From: Dyadobacter sp. LHD-138
GTDB lineage: Bacteria > Bacteroidota > Bacteroidia > Cytophagales > Spirosomataceae
DNA: 64,000 nt
Assembly (NCBI RefSeq): GCF_030929615.1
Contig: NZ_JAVFVU010000010.1
Span: 186,001 to 250,000 of the forward strand
Direction: 5' to 3'
The notes beneath the pieces are model-generated. The model did not search any database. It was not told where the DNA came from and worked only from the letters and a program-made list of their open reading frames with translations. Position numbers and translations under genes: made by a program. Positions 37,622 to 46,626 of this stretch are shown in pieces; position 1 is the stretch's first letter; the number at the start of each line of letters is the position of its first letter.

Positions 37622-39334
37622 ATGAATAGAAGAAATTTTATTGAGAATATTGCTTTAAGTAGTGGCGCTTTGGCCACTGCTTCTGCTTTTGTGCCAACCG
37701 TAGCGAAGGCAGAAACGAAAGAAATTGTTAACGGAAAAACAAAACTGACTGCCGATGTCGTGATTGCCGGCGGAGGATTGGGTGGCTGTGCGTCGGCGTT
37801 TGCGGCGTTGCGCAATAATTTATCCGTGATCCTGACGGAAGAAACGGATTGGATTGGCGGACAATTAAGTCAGCAGGGTGTGCCGCCGGATGAGCATCCC
37901 TGGATTGAAACACATGGCGCGACACAGCTTTACCGTGATTTCAGAAATGGTGTCAGGGATTATTACAAAAGGAATTACCCGTTAACCGACGAAGCGAAAG
38001 CGCGTAAGAATCTGAATCCCGGCGATGGTTCGGTTTCAAAATTGTGCCACGAACCGAGAGTTGCCGTGGCTGTGTTGAATGACATGTTTGCACCTTATAT
38101 CAGTACGGGGAAGTTAACCCTTTTGCTGGAACATAAAATAACCAAGGCTTCGGTAACCGGAAATCAGGTTAAAGCGCTTGAAGCAGTGAATCTGCGCAGC
38201 AATGCAAAGTTGATTTTATCCGCTCCGTATTTTGTTGACGCAACAGAAATGGGTGATTTGCTGCCGATGACCGGCACTGAATTCGTTACAGGCGCGGAAG
38301 CAAAAAGCGAAACCAATGAGCTGCACGCACCTGAAAAAGCCAATTTGGAAAATAACCAGGCATTCACGGTCTGTTTTGCGATTGATTATGTTCCCGGAGA
38401 AAATCATGTCATCGACAAACCAAAGGATTACGACTTCTGGAAGAATTTTGCCCCGAAAATGACCAAGCCATGGTCGGGCAAACTGCTGGATTTATCTTAT
38501 TCCAACCCTAAAACACTGGAACCAAAAGTGCTGGGGTTTCATCCGGAGGGTATTATGATGGGTGAAAAGCTGAATCTTTGGAATTACCGAAAGATCATCA
38601 GCAAAGATAATTTTAAAAAAGGTACTTATCCGGGCGATATTACGATCGTTAACTGGCCCCAGAATGACTATTTCCTTGGCAATCTGATCGGAGCCAGTGA
38701 AAAGGATTTTAAGAAATATTTCGATGGGGGGAAACAGTTGAGTCTTTCCCTTTTATACTGGCTTCAGACGGAGGCGCCACGGCCGGATGGAGGCAAAGGC
38801 TGGCCGGGAATCCGTTTGAGAAAGGATATTATGGGGACGGAAGACGGCATGGCAAAATATCCTTATATCCGTGAATCACGTAGAATCAGGGCAGTTTTTA
38901 CGATAACAGAAGAACATGTCGGTGCAGATAACCGTGCGCTTGTTACGGGTAAAAAGGAGAATACGGCGGCGGAATTTTATGATAGTGTAGGGGTGGGTTA
39001 TTACCACATCGACCTGCATCCAAGTACAGCGGGCAATAATTACATTGATTTCGGATCGCTTCCTTTTCAAATTCCGCTTGGCGCATTGCTGCCAAAACGA
39101 ATGGAAAACCTGCTTCCTGCCAATAAAAATATTGGTACGACACACATCACCAATGGCTGTTATCGCCTGCATCCGGTAGAATGGAGCATTGGGGAATCTG
39201 TTGGGTTATTGGTTAAATATGCTTTGGACAAAAAAGTAATCCCAAGGGAAGTTCGTGAGAAGAATGACTTGTTGAAAGAATTTCAGCGTTTTATTGCAAA
39301 ACAAGGTGTGGAAACTGAGTGGCCGAAAGCTTGA
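37622..39334 (+). CDS. FAD-dependent oxidoreductase with Tat-like signal
   Basis: A 570-residue flavoprotein of the FAD_oxidored group. The N-terminus (MNRRNFIENIALSSGALATA) is Tat-like and suggests folding before export. The FAD-binding GxGxxG motif is VIAGGGLGGCASAF, about residues 46-60, followed by TEETDWIGGQLSQQGVPP. Members of this group occur in polysaccharide- and sialic-acid-utilisation loci, and are often named xanthan-lyase-like without good evidence. It probably oxidises the imported sugar or a derivative in the periplasm. The electron acceptor and substrate are unknown. It is in line with the SusCD genes and followed by the ROK regulator. Confidence 0.85.
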   Translation: MNRRNFIENIALSSGALATASAFVPTVAKAETKEIVNGKTKLTADVVIAGGGLGGCASAFAALRNNLSVILTEETDWIGGQLSQQGVPPDEHPWIETHGATQLYRDFRNGVRDYYKRNYPLTDEAKARKNLNPGDGSVSKLCHEPRVAVAVLNDMFAPYISTGKLTLLLEHKITKASVTGNQVKALEAVNLRSNAKLILSAPYFVDATEMGDLLPMTGTEFVTGAEAKSETNELHAPEKANLENNQAFTVCFAIDYVPGENHVIDKPKDYDFWKNFAPKMTKPWSGKLLDLSYSNPKTLEPKVLGFHPEGIMMGEKLNLWNYRKIISKDNFKKGTYPGDITIVNWPQNDYFLGNLIGASEKDFKKYFDGGKQLSLSLLYWLQTEAPRPDGGKGWPGIRLRKDIMGTEDGMAKYPYIRESRRIRAVFTITEEHVGADNRALVTGKKENTAAEFYDSVGVGYYHIDLHPSTAGNNYIDFGSLPFQIPLGALLPKRMENLLPANKNIGTTHITNGCYRLHPVEWSIGESVGLLVKYALDKKVIPREVREKNDLLKEFQRFIAKQGVETEWPKA

Positions 39335-39467
39335 AAATGTTAATATCAGATTTGTAAATTGATTAAGTGGAGATACTTTCCCCTGACTTACTAAAATATT
39401 AGCCTGCAAGGACTTTTCCTTTCGCTAATTCAGGGTTAAAAATGCAAATATTATTACTGAAAGTAAG

Positions 39468-39475
39468 TAAGTTTG
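39468..39475 (+). promoter_or_regulatory. Putative -7 box of the ROK regulator gene (TAAGTTTG)
   Basis: An exact TAnnTTTG match 24 nt before the ATG at 39500. It covers the alternative TTG start at 39473, which supports the later ATG as the true start. Confidence 0.5.
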
Positions 39476-39499
39476 GGAGAAAGTATCAGATGTAAATAT

Positions 39500-40708
39500 A
39501 TGAGTCGAACGATTCGATTAGTGGGTGTTGGAGGCAAAAAAGGCGATCCGAAAAAAATAATTCTCGGTTATTTTGCGAATAATGGGAATACTACCATTCC
39601 GGATCTGAGTAAAGATCTGGACGTGAGTGTGCCTAAAGTAACTTCTCTGGTTAATGAACTGATCCAGGAAGGACTTATCAAAGATTACGGAAAAATAGAA
39701 TCAACCGGAGGAAGAAAGCCGAATTTGTACGGAATCGTACCGGATTCGGCATTTTTCATCGGTGTGGATGTGAAGCAAAATCACATCAATATCGGGTTGT
39801 CTGATCTTCAGAAAAATCTGGTGAAAATTTCGGAAAAACTTGACTACAAACTGGACAATACCCCGGAATCTCTGGAAGCCCTTTGTGCTTATATACAAGA
39901 TTTCATTGCTGCTCTTAATGTTCCGTCTGACCGCGTTTTAGGCATCGGTATCAACCTTTCCGGAAGAATTAATTATACCACCGGTCATAGTTACAGTTTC
40001 TTCCATTTTGACGAAAGTCCGCTGGCTGAAATTATCCAGGGCCGGGTCGGCATACCGGTTTTTCTTGAAAATGATTCCAGGGCGATGGCTTATGGGGAAT
40101 TTTGCGCGGGGGCCGTCGAGGAAGAAAAAGACGTGCTTTTCCTGAATCTGGACTACGGCATTGGTGTCGGAATATTATTTGACGGGCAGGTTTATTATGG
40201 AAAGTCGGGATATGCCGGAGAAGTAGGCCACATGCCGTTTTTCGATAACGAGCGCATTTGTCATTGTGGAAAGAAAGGATGTCTGGAAACGGAAGCTTCC
40301 GGCTGGGCTTTGAGAAGAATGTTTCGCGAAAAACTCGCCGAAGGTTCTTCCTCTGTTTTAACTTCAATCAAAAAGATCAGGCCCGAAGATATCACGATGG
40401 ATGATATTACCGAGGCAGCATTGAATGACGATGTTTTGGCAATCGAACTGATCGCAAGGGTAGGGGAGAATCTGGGCCGTGGCATTGCGGCATTGATCAA
40501 CGTCCTGAATCCTGAACTGGTTGTTTTGGGAGGGAGTCTGATCAAAACCGGAGATTATCTTTATTTGCCGATCAAAACGGCTTTGAATAAATACTCATTA
40601 AGTCTGGTAAATAATGATTCTCAACTTAAAATGTCGAAACTGGGTGAAAGAGCCGGGATTTTAGGTGCTTGCTTATTGGTAAGGAACAGGTTGCTGGAGA
40701 TTGGATAA
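39500..40708 (+). CDS. ROK-family transcriptional regulator
   Basis: A 402-residue NagC/XylR-type protein. An N-terminal winged HTH (about residues 15-75, with TIPDLSKDLDVSVPKVTSLVNELI and a GGRKPNLYG wing) is followed by a ROK sugar-kinase-like domain. That domain has the zinc motif CHCGKKGCLE and the GYAGEVGHM motif before it. It would bind DNA in the absence of its sugar ligand, possibly an N-acetylated sugar phosphate as in NagC. I chose ATG 39500; an upstream TTG at 39473 falls in the -7 box. It is the last gene of the plus-strand block and ends before a repeat-rich region and a two-way terminator. Confidence 0.92.
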   Translation: MSRTIRLVGVGGKKGDPKKIILGYFANNGNTTIPDLSKDLDVSVPKVTSLVNELIQEGLIKDYGKIESTGGRKPNLYGIVPDSAFFIGVDVKQNHINIGLSDLQKNLVKISEKLDYKLDNTPESLEALCAYIQDFIAALNVPSDRVLGIGINLSGRINYTTGHSYSFFHFDESPLAEIIQGRVGIPVFLENDSRAMAYGEFCAGAVEEEKDVLFLNLDYGIGVGILFDGQVYYGKSGYAGEVGHMPFFDNERICHCGKKGCLETEASGWALRRMFREKLAEGSSSVLTSIKKIRPEDITMDDITEAALNDDVLAIELIARVGENLGRGIAALINVLNPELVVLGGSLIKTGDYLYLPIKTALNKYSLSLVNNDSQLKMSKLGERAGILGACLLVRNRLLEIG

Positions 40709-41005
40709 AGTACAGCGCCGAATACCCCTGCTACCGCCAGGACATCTGGCGAGGGGCCTTTAGGAGCACCCTGTTTATAGAAACGAAATTAGGTGCCCAG
40801 GCCTGGCTCCTTCGGAGCCTCCTGTTTTATATGCCCGGAACTGGTTGAGGGGCGACTCCGAAGGAGTCTGGATTGATGGCTTTAATATGTTTTTGCTATA
40901 AACAGGATGCTCCTAAAGGAGCTCGTATGATGCCAAAATTCGCTGATCGCTTCTGGTGATTTTTATACCTAAAATGATCTTAATCAAAAGAAATCGTTTC
41001 AAACA
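40709..41005. repeat. REP-like palindromic region with 24-bp inverted repeats
   Basis: No gene is seen here. Arms of 24 bp at 40757-40780 and 40896-40919 are inverted copies with one mismatch. Between them lie two short palindromes of the TCCTTCGGAG/CTCCGAAGGAG type, and the outer arms contain CCTTTAGG and CCTAAAGG. The unit is about 164 bp and resembles a composite REP (BIME-like) element. Nothing else is seen in the rest of the interval. Confidence 0.7.
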
Positions 41006-41040
41006 AAAAGCGATACAGAGTTGTCCTCCATATCGCTTTT
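41006..41040. terminator. Two-way terminator between the two sugar gene blocks
   Basis: A perfect 10-bp stem (AAAAGCGATA at 41006-41015 with TATCGCTTTT at 41031-41040) with a 15-nt loop and T-rich ends on both strands. It lies 26 bp after the minus-strand gene's stop and separates convergent operons. Confidence 0.85.
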
Positions 41041-41065
41041 AAATAATTTTCAAATTTCTGGATTA

Positions 41066-42454
41066 CTATTTTCCACCCTTCGCCTGCTTCAGAGCCTGTG
41101 TGGTTGTGTAGTATTTAGCAATCATATTTGGCACTTCCCATTCCGGTAATTTGCCAGCTTTCAGGTATTCCATGTATTTGTTTGCAACCTGCGCGAAGTG
41201 AGATTCGTGGCCGGTATCATACTTTGCAGGAATGCTGATTTCCCAGCCTTTCGCATTTTTCTTCAGTTCAATACCCGGGAATTTATCCTGTACGGTTTTG
41301 AAACTTTTCGCGACGGCTTCTTCATAACCTTTGTCTTTGCCAACCGTTTCAATATAAAGCACAGGCTTGTATTTCTGGTCTTTTCCCTGACGAACGATCA
41401 GATTGGCTTTGGAACCCTTCATGATGGAGTAGTGTGTATCACCAGTGCCTTCCGGAGCCTGAAAATTCCAGATCACCGCAACTTTTGCATGAACGCCTTT
41501 AAGCGTGTAGTTGATCTCGCCGTTGGAATAGACATTCAACGTGCTGTCTTTTACATCTTTTTTCAGGAATTCAGGATAGGTATCACTTTTTGTCACCAGC
41601 TTGAATTGCGATGGTTTCAATTGCGTAGCCGATCTTTTTGTAGAAAGCAATTTTATGTCTTTTTGGTAATCCAAAGTTACGTTGGGGAAGCAGCTCCATT
41701 GTACCAGGTCAACCAAATGGGTTGTCACATCGACCATGCCTTCGCCCTGCTGGTTCACATCGAAAAACCAGGTCGGACGTACCAGCGGTTCTCCTGAAAT
41801 GTATTTAAAAAAGTGGTGGACACTTTCTTTGACTACTGCCGGATCCGAAGGAGTTCCTTTTTGCAGTTCCCCGAAAATATCAGGAAGTTCAGCCAGTTCA
41901 CGCTGTAATGTATTGGTGATTTCATAACGCTCGGTCATGATATCGTAAAGCAAAACTTTATTTTTATCAGCACTTGTGAACGCTTCTTTTAACAAACCAA
42001 ACCCGGCGGCATCGATAGCCATCGGTTTGTCGGCCAAAACGTTTAAACCTGCATCAACGGATTTTTTAATGAAATCGGTCTTTTTTTGGTTGTTTCCAGC
42101 CAATACCACGACGTTTCCTTTCTTCTCAGACAACATTTTGTCCAGAAAGTCAGCGCCGGTATATACCTTTTCCTCCCATTTCGTCGGATCTTCGGCGCGG
42201 GTATTGTATTTTTCTACTTTATCAAGGTATGCTTTTACATCCGGCCCTTCGGATGCGTAAACGTGTACCAGCGGATTAACATCTGCATACATCGATTTTT
42301 GTACCAAAGCAGCATGAAAATGCCCCGGTTCAACAACGATCAGACTTAATGATTTTTCCTCTTTTTGTTCCGTTTTTTCTTCTTTTTTGGTAGTACATCC
42401 CTGATTCAATGCGATAATACCGGTTAAAGCGATTGTCAAAAGTTTTCCCTTCAT
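41066..42454 (-). CDS. Gfo/Idh/MocA-family lipoprotein
   Basis: A 462-residue protein with a lipobox (LNQGC) that predicts membrane anchoring outside the cytoplasm. The core is Gfo/Idh/MocA-like, with the characteristic ADKPMAIDAAG motif in place of the EKP motif and a TTHLVDLVQW motif (histidine and aspartate expected in the active site). The usual GxGxxG nucleotide loop is replaced by VEPGHFHAALVQ, which is typical of a group called putative oxidoreductase C-terminal domain proteins. Cofactor use is therefore doubtful. It is the last gene of the minus-strand operon, after nagB. Function in detail unknown. Confidence 0.8.
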   Translation of the reverse strand: MKGKLLTIALTGIIALNQGCTTKKEEKTEQKEEKSLSLIVVEPGHFHAALVQKSMYADVNPLVHVYASEGPDVKAYLDKVEKYNTRAEDPTKWEEKVYTGADFLDKMLSEKKGNVVVLAGNNQKKTDFIKKSVDAGLNVLADKPMAIDAAGFGLLKEAFTSADKNKVLLYDIMTERYEITNTLQRELAELPDIFGELQKGTPSDPAVVKESVHHFFKYISGEPLVRPTWFFDVNQQGEGMVDVTTHLVDLVQWSCFPNVTLDYQKDIKLLSTKRSATQLKPSQFKLVTKSDTYPEFLKKDVKDSTLNVYSNGEINYTLKGVHAKVAVIWNFQAPEGTGDTHYSIMKGSKANLIVRQGKDQKYKPVLYIETVGKDKGYEEAVAKSFKTVQDKFPGIELKKNAKGWEISIPAKYDTGHESHFAQVANKYMEYLKAGKLPEWEVPNMIAKYYTTTQALKQAKGGK

Positions 42455-42529
42455 GTAAGCTTAATTGACAGTGGAAAATTAAAAATGATTGATCCTAATT
42501 TATCATGCCCTCGCAATGGTGCCAGGGTT

Positions 42530-43300
42530 TTACTTATAAGACGAGATTTCTGTTAATCTCCCCGCACTGTGCTGATCAATATATAAAATTGCGTCAGGAT
42601 GATTGCGGAGAATTGTCGAAGGAAATTCTTCACTGATCTCATCTTCAATGGTATGCTGAATAGCTTCTGCTTTCTTTGAACCGGGCACAATGGCATAGGC
42701 ATATTGCGCTTTTAACAATGCCGGAATTGTAATGGTAAGGGCATGTTGCGGTACTTCATCGAAAGAATCAAAACAGGCATCATTAACCTGCTGCTGGCGG
42801 CAGGCGTCGTCGAGACTTACCTTTTTTACTATCAGCGGATCGTCAAAAAAGGCAACATGCGGGTCGTTAAAAGCGAGGTGACAGTTTTCGCCGATACCCA
42901 GACAAACAATATCGGTCGGAAAATCAGTGAGCAATTGTGAATAACGTTCGCACTCTGCCTCAATATCCGTTGCATTTCCATTCAGGTAATGGACGGAATG
43001 CAACGGAATTTTATCAAAAAGTCTGATTTTTAGGAAATAGCCGAAATTTTGTGGCGCATCGCTGGCGAGACCCACATATTCGTCCATGTGGAAGGCATTG
43101 ATCCGTTCCCAGGCAATATTTTTTTCTTCCGATAAAACGGCAAGAAACTCATTTTGAGAAGGAGCGGAAGCGAAAATGATGTTGATAAATTCCTTTGTTT
43201 TTAACAATTCCCGGATTTTTGCGGCTACTGTCCTGGCAGCACTCGCACCCATTTCCTGTCTGTTATCGAATATTTGTACTTCTAAATTACCAGCTTTCAT
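42530..43300 (-). CDS. Glucosamine-6-phosphate deaminase-like protein (variant NagB)
   Basis: A 256-residue NagB/SOL-family protein, predicted to convert glucosamine-6-phosphate to fructose-6-phosphate and ammonia. The proton-transfer aspartate is Asp73 (FHMDEYVGL). The second active-site motif differs from E. coli NagB: its canonical GVGxDGHIAFNEP reads GIGENCHLAFNDP here, so the catalytic Asp141 is Asn139, the histidine is kept (His141) and Glu148 becomes Asp146. It may act on another amino-sugar phosphate. The adjacent nagA upstream supports the amino-sugar assignment. The 290-bp gap to nagA is taken up by a tandem repeat. Confidence 0.85.
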   Translation of the reverse strand: MKAGNLEVQIFDNRQEMGASAARTVAAKIRELLKTKEFINIIFASAPSQNEFLAVLSEEKNIAWERINAFHMDEYVGLASDAPQNFGYFLKIRLFDKIPLHSVHYLNGNATDIEAECERYSQLLTDFPTDIVCLGIGENCHLAFNDPHVAFFDDPLIVKKVSLDDACRQQQVNDACFDSFDEVPQHALTITIPALLKAQYAYAIVPGSKKAEAIQHTIEDEISEEFPSTILRNHPDAILYIDQHSAGRLTEISSYK

Positions 43301-43320
43301 TTTTTGTGTTCGTTAATGTT

Positions 43321-43583
43321 TTGTTAAACGCAGCGTCATGGGAGGTCTCGCGCAGGATTAAAAGAGTTTATATTATTTGCTTAATCAATGCTTTGGTTTG
43401 TTAAACGCAGCGTCATGGGAGGTCTCGCGCAGGATTAAAAGAGTTTATATTATTTGCTTAATCAATGCTTCGGTTTGTTAAACGCAGCGTTATGGGAGGT
43501 CTTGCGCGGAGTTAAAAGAGTTTATATTATTTGCATTAATCAATCTGCGTAACTCCGCGCCCAACTCCATTACCTCTGCGTTT
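43321..43583. repeat. Three 77-bp tandem repeats with a terminal palindrome
   Basis: Copies begin at 43321, 43398 and 43475, so the period is exactly 77 bp. The first two are almost identical and the third has diverged. The third, with the sequence after it, makes a long imperfect inverted repeat: an 11-bp perfect arm pair (43504-43514 and 43550-43560) and an outer pair AAACGCAG/CTGCGTTT (43480-43487 and 43576-43583). The array fills the space between nagA and nagB. Confidence 0.8.
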
Positions 43584-43590
43584 CATGCGT

Positions 43591-44781
43591 TTAAATACCA
43601 AGGGCGTCGTAAATGACGTGTCCGTTTACGATGGTTTTTTCTATGTTAATGTTTTCGTCGAAGATTACGATGTCGGCGTCTTTTCCTGCAACCAGCGATC
43701 CTTTCCGGTTATCCACTTTCATGATTCTTGCAGGCGTGAGGGAAATCATTTTTACTGCATCGAGCAATGAAACGTCGGCCATATGAATCATATTTCTGAC
43801 GAGTCTGTCCGCGGTCGCCACACTACCCGCAAAAGAGGAGCGATCTGGTAGTTTGGCAACACCGTCTTCTACAATCACTTTCAACCCGGTTTTTAAAGGG
43901 CCTAAAACACTGTTGCCTTCCGGCATTCCGGCGGCACGCATGGCATCGGTGATCAACGCGATCCGGTCAGCTCCTTTTATTTTCATGATCAGCTTCAACA
44001 AAGGGGCTGGCAAATGAATGCCGTCGGCAATAATTTCCACATCCATCGCATCAATAATAAATGCACTTTCGATAACCCCGGCATAACGGAAGGCATTTTT
44101 ACGCGTTACCCCCGACATGCCCGAATACAAATGGGTAGCCAGTGTATAACCGTTTTCAAAACCTTCCAAGACCTCTTCATAGATCGCATCCGTATGCGCC
44201 AAAGCGGCTAAGACGCCTTTCGATTTTAAATATTTAGCAAATTCAATGGCGCCTTTTAATTCGGGTGCAGCACTCCATCGGGTTATGGAAGACGAGTGCG
44301 CAAGGACTTCCTGATATTCTGCCGGATTCGGGTCACGGATATAACGAGGGTCCTGGGCCCCGCGCTGGCTCATCGCGAAATAAGGTCCTTCAAGGTGCAT
44401 GCCTAAAAATTGCGCACCTTTTGTGTTTTTCTTGTTTGCGATTTCATAGAGATCCAAAGTTTTTAAAAGATCTTCTTTTTCACTGGTCAGGGTTGTCGGA
44501 ACCATAGCCGTAGTTCCGTATTGGGCGTGGGTTTCAGCAATCGTTAGAAAGGCCTCTTCGGTTCCATCCATAAAATCCGCCCCGCCGCCGCCATGAATGT
44601 GGAGATCAATAAAACCCGGTGCGATATATTTTCCATGGGCGTCTACCTCTTTCGCTTCCGGGACATCTATATTTTTCTCACTTACTTCACGGATGATACC
44701 ATTTTCAATGATAACACAGCCGTTGGAAATGATGCGGTGTGGGGTTAGTATTTTTCCGTTGAATATTTTGGTAAGAGTCAT
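43591..44781 (-). CDS. nagA: N-acetylglucosamine-6-phosphate deacetylase
   Basis: A 396-residue amidohydrolase that removes acetate from N-acetylglucosamine-6-phosphate before deamination by NagB. Metal and catalytic residues can be seen: His61 and His63 in HIHGGGG, Glu131 in MHLEGPYF, His196 in AHTDA, His217 in ATHLYSGM, and the catalytic Asp279 in ITDAM. The length is normal. It stands upstream of the nagB-like gene in the same direction, with 290 bp of tandem repeats between them, and downstream of the MFS porter beyond another repeat region of 390 bp. Confidence 0.94.
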   Translation of the reverse strand: MTLTKIFNGKILTPHRIISNGCVIIENGIIREVSEKNIDVPEAKEVDAHGKYIAPGFIDLHIHGGGGADFMDGTEEAFLTIAETHAQYGTTAMVPTTLTSEKEDLLKTLDLYEIANKKNTKGAQFLGMHLEGPYFAMSQRGAQDPRYIRDPNPAEYQEVLAHSSSITRWSAAPELKGAIEFAKYLKSKGVLAALAHTDAIYEEVLEGFENGYTLATHLYSGMSGVTRKNAFRYAGVIESAFIIDAMDVEIIADGIHLPAPLLKLIMKIKGADRIALITDAMRAAGMPEGNSVLGPLKTGLKVIVEDGVAKLPDRSSFAGSVATADRLVRNMIHMADVSLLDAVKMISLTPARIMKVDNRKGSLVAGKDADIVIFDENINIEKTIVNGHVIYDALGI

Positions 44782-45171
44782 TGTATTTTTCGTTTAATCC
44801 GTTTGGATTTTTATTGGGTTACCGGCGCTCAAATCTGTCACCCTTTCAGGGTTTAGTTCTGAGCTTGTTTCATTTTTGCTTTTCTATAATACTGCCATCC
44901 CTTCGGGATTGGTTCGGATAGATCACTTCCGCTGTTTATTGTTCTATAATACTGTCACCCTTTCAGGGTTCGGCTCTGAACTTGTTTCATTTTGCTTTGC
45001 TATAATACTGCCATCCCTTTGGGATTGGTTTGGATGATTTGGAAAGATTATTACCTGTTCACGATTATTTGTATCATCACATTCTGCAATATCCGGATCC
45101 AAACCCCGAAGGGATGATAGTATTATAGTAGTATTCATTAGAGCCGTGATGGGGTGACAGAACCAACCCAA
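44782..45171. repeat. REP-like repeat region between nagA and the MFS porter gene
   Basis: No gene is seen. A unit of about 85 bp is found twice as a direct repeat, at 44835-44919 and 44952-45036 (offset 117 bp). Both start CTGTCACCCTTTCAGGG and contain CTATAATACTGCCATCCCTT. An inverted copy of part of the unit follows at 45104-45128, and the region ends with TGATGGGGTGACAG, the inverse of the start. This makes a composite element with inverted ends. Confidence 0.75.
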
Positions 45172-46494
45172 TCAAACCGCCCACTTCCGGATCTTATGCC
45201 CCTGAACTGCGTAGAAAACAAGGTACAAGTAACAAGGGAACAAAACCCAGTAAGCCGTTCTTACATCGTATAAATCCGCGATGTATCCGTAAAACAGCGG
45301 CATGATTGCATTCCCGCATAAACCCATAATCATCACCGAAGCGCCAAGTTTTGTAAAACGGCCAAGATCGTCCAGTGCCAATGGCCAGATTCCAGCCCAA
45401 ACCAGGGAATTGGCCAAACCCAGAAGCACAACAAACCAGATGGAAATATCCGTCGTGTGCCCAAGAAAATTCAACTGTCCGTGCGTGAAAATAATGAGCA
45501 GTGTAAAGGCAGTTCCTAAAAGTGTACAAATCCGGAGTGCGTTCACCTGGCTAATAAATTTCGGTATCAGCGATATCCCGATCAGATATCCGCAGATGGT
45601 ACAGAAGAGTGTGTATGATGGAAATACTTTGGCTTCCAATAAATCGATCCCCATTGAATTGGCATAACTGATAATGGTGTCGATTGCTATAACCTGCGTC
45701 CCGACATGTAAAAAGATCGCTAATGCACCGAGAATCAAATGCGGGAACTGAAAAATACTTGTTTTGCCTGCGTTGGCCGTTGCAATCTCTTCACTTTCAT
45801 GTTCCGTATCAATTTCGGGCAAGGGTGATTTATAGACAAGAATTCCCAGTATAAAAAGAAATGTACCGAGACCAATATAAGGGTTGATCACCCGGCGTAT
45901 CAGTTCATCCAAAGCAGCACTGCGCTGTACATCCGTCATGGTACTTAATTGAGCGAACAGATCAGTATCCGTTGGACGAAGAATAACGGCAGCAAACACG
46001 ATAGGAGACAAAATTCCGGCGGCCTTATTACAAATTCCCATCATACTAATGCGCTGTGCGGCTCTTTCCTTTGCACCAAGAATCGTAATGTAGGGGTTTG
46101 CAGCAGTTTGCAAGATGGCCAAACCGATCCCGATTGTAAATAAACCAAGAAGGAAAATTTCATAGGTGCGGGACATGGCAGCCGGGACAAAAATGAAAGC
46201 GCCCGCAGCCATGCACCAGAAACCAATCATCATCCCCTTTTTAAAACCTACCGCTTTTAACAGATAAGAAGAAGGCACAGACATGACAAAATAGGCAATG
46301 TAAAAGGCAAAAGCCACCAGATATGCCTGAAAGCTCGTGAGTTCGCAGGCAATTTTAAAATAGGGTATAAGAATAGAATTAACCCAGGAGACAAAACCGA
46401 AAATGAAGAACATCAGACCAATAATCAGAATAGAGATCGTCGTGTCATTCTTACTCAGCTTGTTTACCCGGATTAAGGTTGTTTGAGCATTCAT
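45172..46494 (-). CDS. MFS sugar porter (FGHS family)
   Basis: A 440-residue inner-membrane porter of the fucose/galactose/hexose symporter family, with about twelve helices. The TAANPYITILGA signature at the end of helix four and the GFKKGM loop after helix two are present. I start at the ATG at 46494, because earlier in-frame codons translate intergenic repeats (46495-46626) and do not look like protein. It follows the Gfo/Idh/MocA gene by 132 bp containing a hairpin. It presumably imports the sugar handled by NagA and its neighbours. Confidence 0.92.
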   Translation of the reverse strand: MNAQTTLIRVNKLSKNDTTISILIIGLMFFIFGFVSWVNSILIPYFKIACELTSFQAYLVAFAFYIAYFVMSVPSSYLLKAVGFKKGMMIGFWCMAAGAFIFVPAAMSRTYEIFLLGLFTIGIGLAILQTAANPYITILGAKERAAQRISMMGICNKAAGILSPIVFAAVILRPTDTDLFAQLSTMTDVQRSAALDELIRRVINPYIGLGTFLFILGILVYKSPLPEIDTEHESEEIATANAGKTSIFQFPHLILGALAIFLHVGTQVIAIDTIISYANSMGIDLLEAKVFPSYTLFCTICGYLIGISLIPKFISQVNALRICTLLGTAFTLLIIFTHGQLNFLGHTTDISIWFVVLLGLANSLVWAGIWPLALDDLGRFTKLGASVMIMGLCGNAIMPLFYGYIADLYDVRTAYWVLFPCYLYLVFYAVQGHKIRKWAV

Positions 46495-46566
46495 TTTCTT
46501 GGGAAGTTGAAAGTGGAGAGTTGAAAGTTGAAAATGTGTTGATAAACTGAATACCTTCAATATGGG

Positions 46567-46620
46567 TTGAGCATTGAAAGTTATGCGAGCAATTACGCCA
46601 TGCCAACTTTCAATGCTCAA
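46567..46620. repeat. Perfect 16-bp inverted repeat between oxidoreductase and porter genes
   Basis: TTGAGCATTGAAAGTT (46567-46582) and its exact reverse complement (46605-46620) flank a 22-nt loop. The stem begins 7 bp beyond the oxidoreductase stop codon, so it could limit read-through to the porter. The DNA on the porter side carries further TTGAAAGT-type repeats (46506-46535). Confidence 0.75.
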
Positions 46621-46626
46621 TTTCAA

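Noticed and set aside
40709-41060. Insertion sequence at the convergence of the two sugar blocks
   Set aside because: Inverted repeats are present but there is no transposase frame and no clear target-site duplication.
43310-43560. Possible CRISPR array in the tandem repeats between nagB and nagA
   Set aside because: The 77-bp units are repeated in full with no unique spacers, and no cas genes are near.
46495-46626. In-frame extension of the MFS porter gene upstream of 46494
   Set aside because: The extra residues translate an intergenic repeat rich in TTGAAAGT units and a 16-bp hairpin, and do not look like protein; the ATG at 46494 gives the normal family start.
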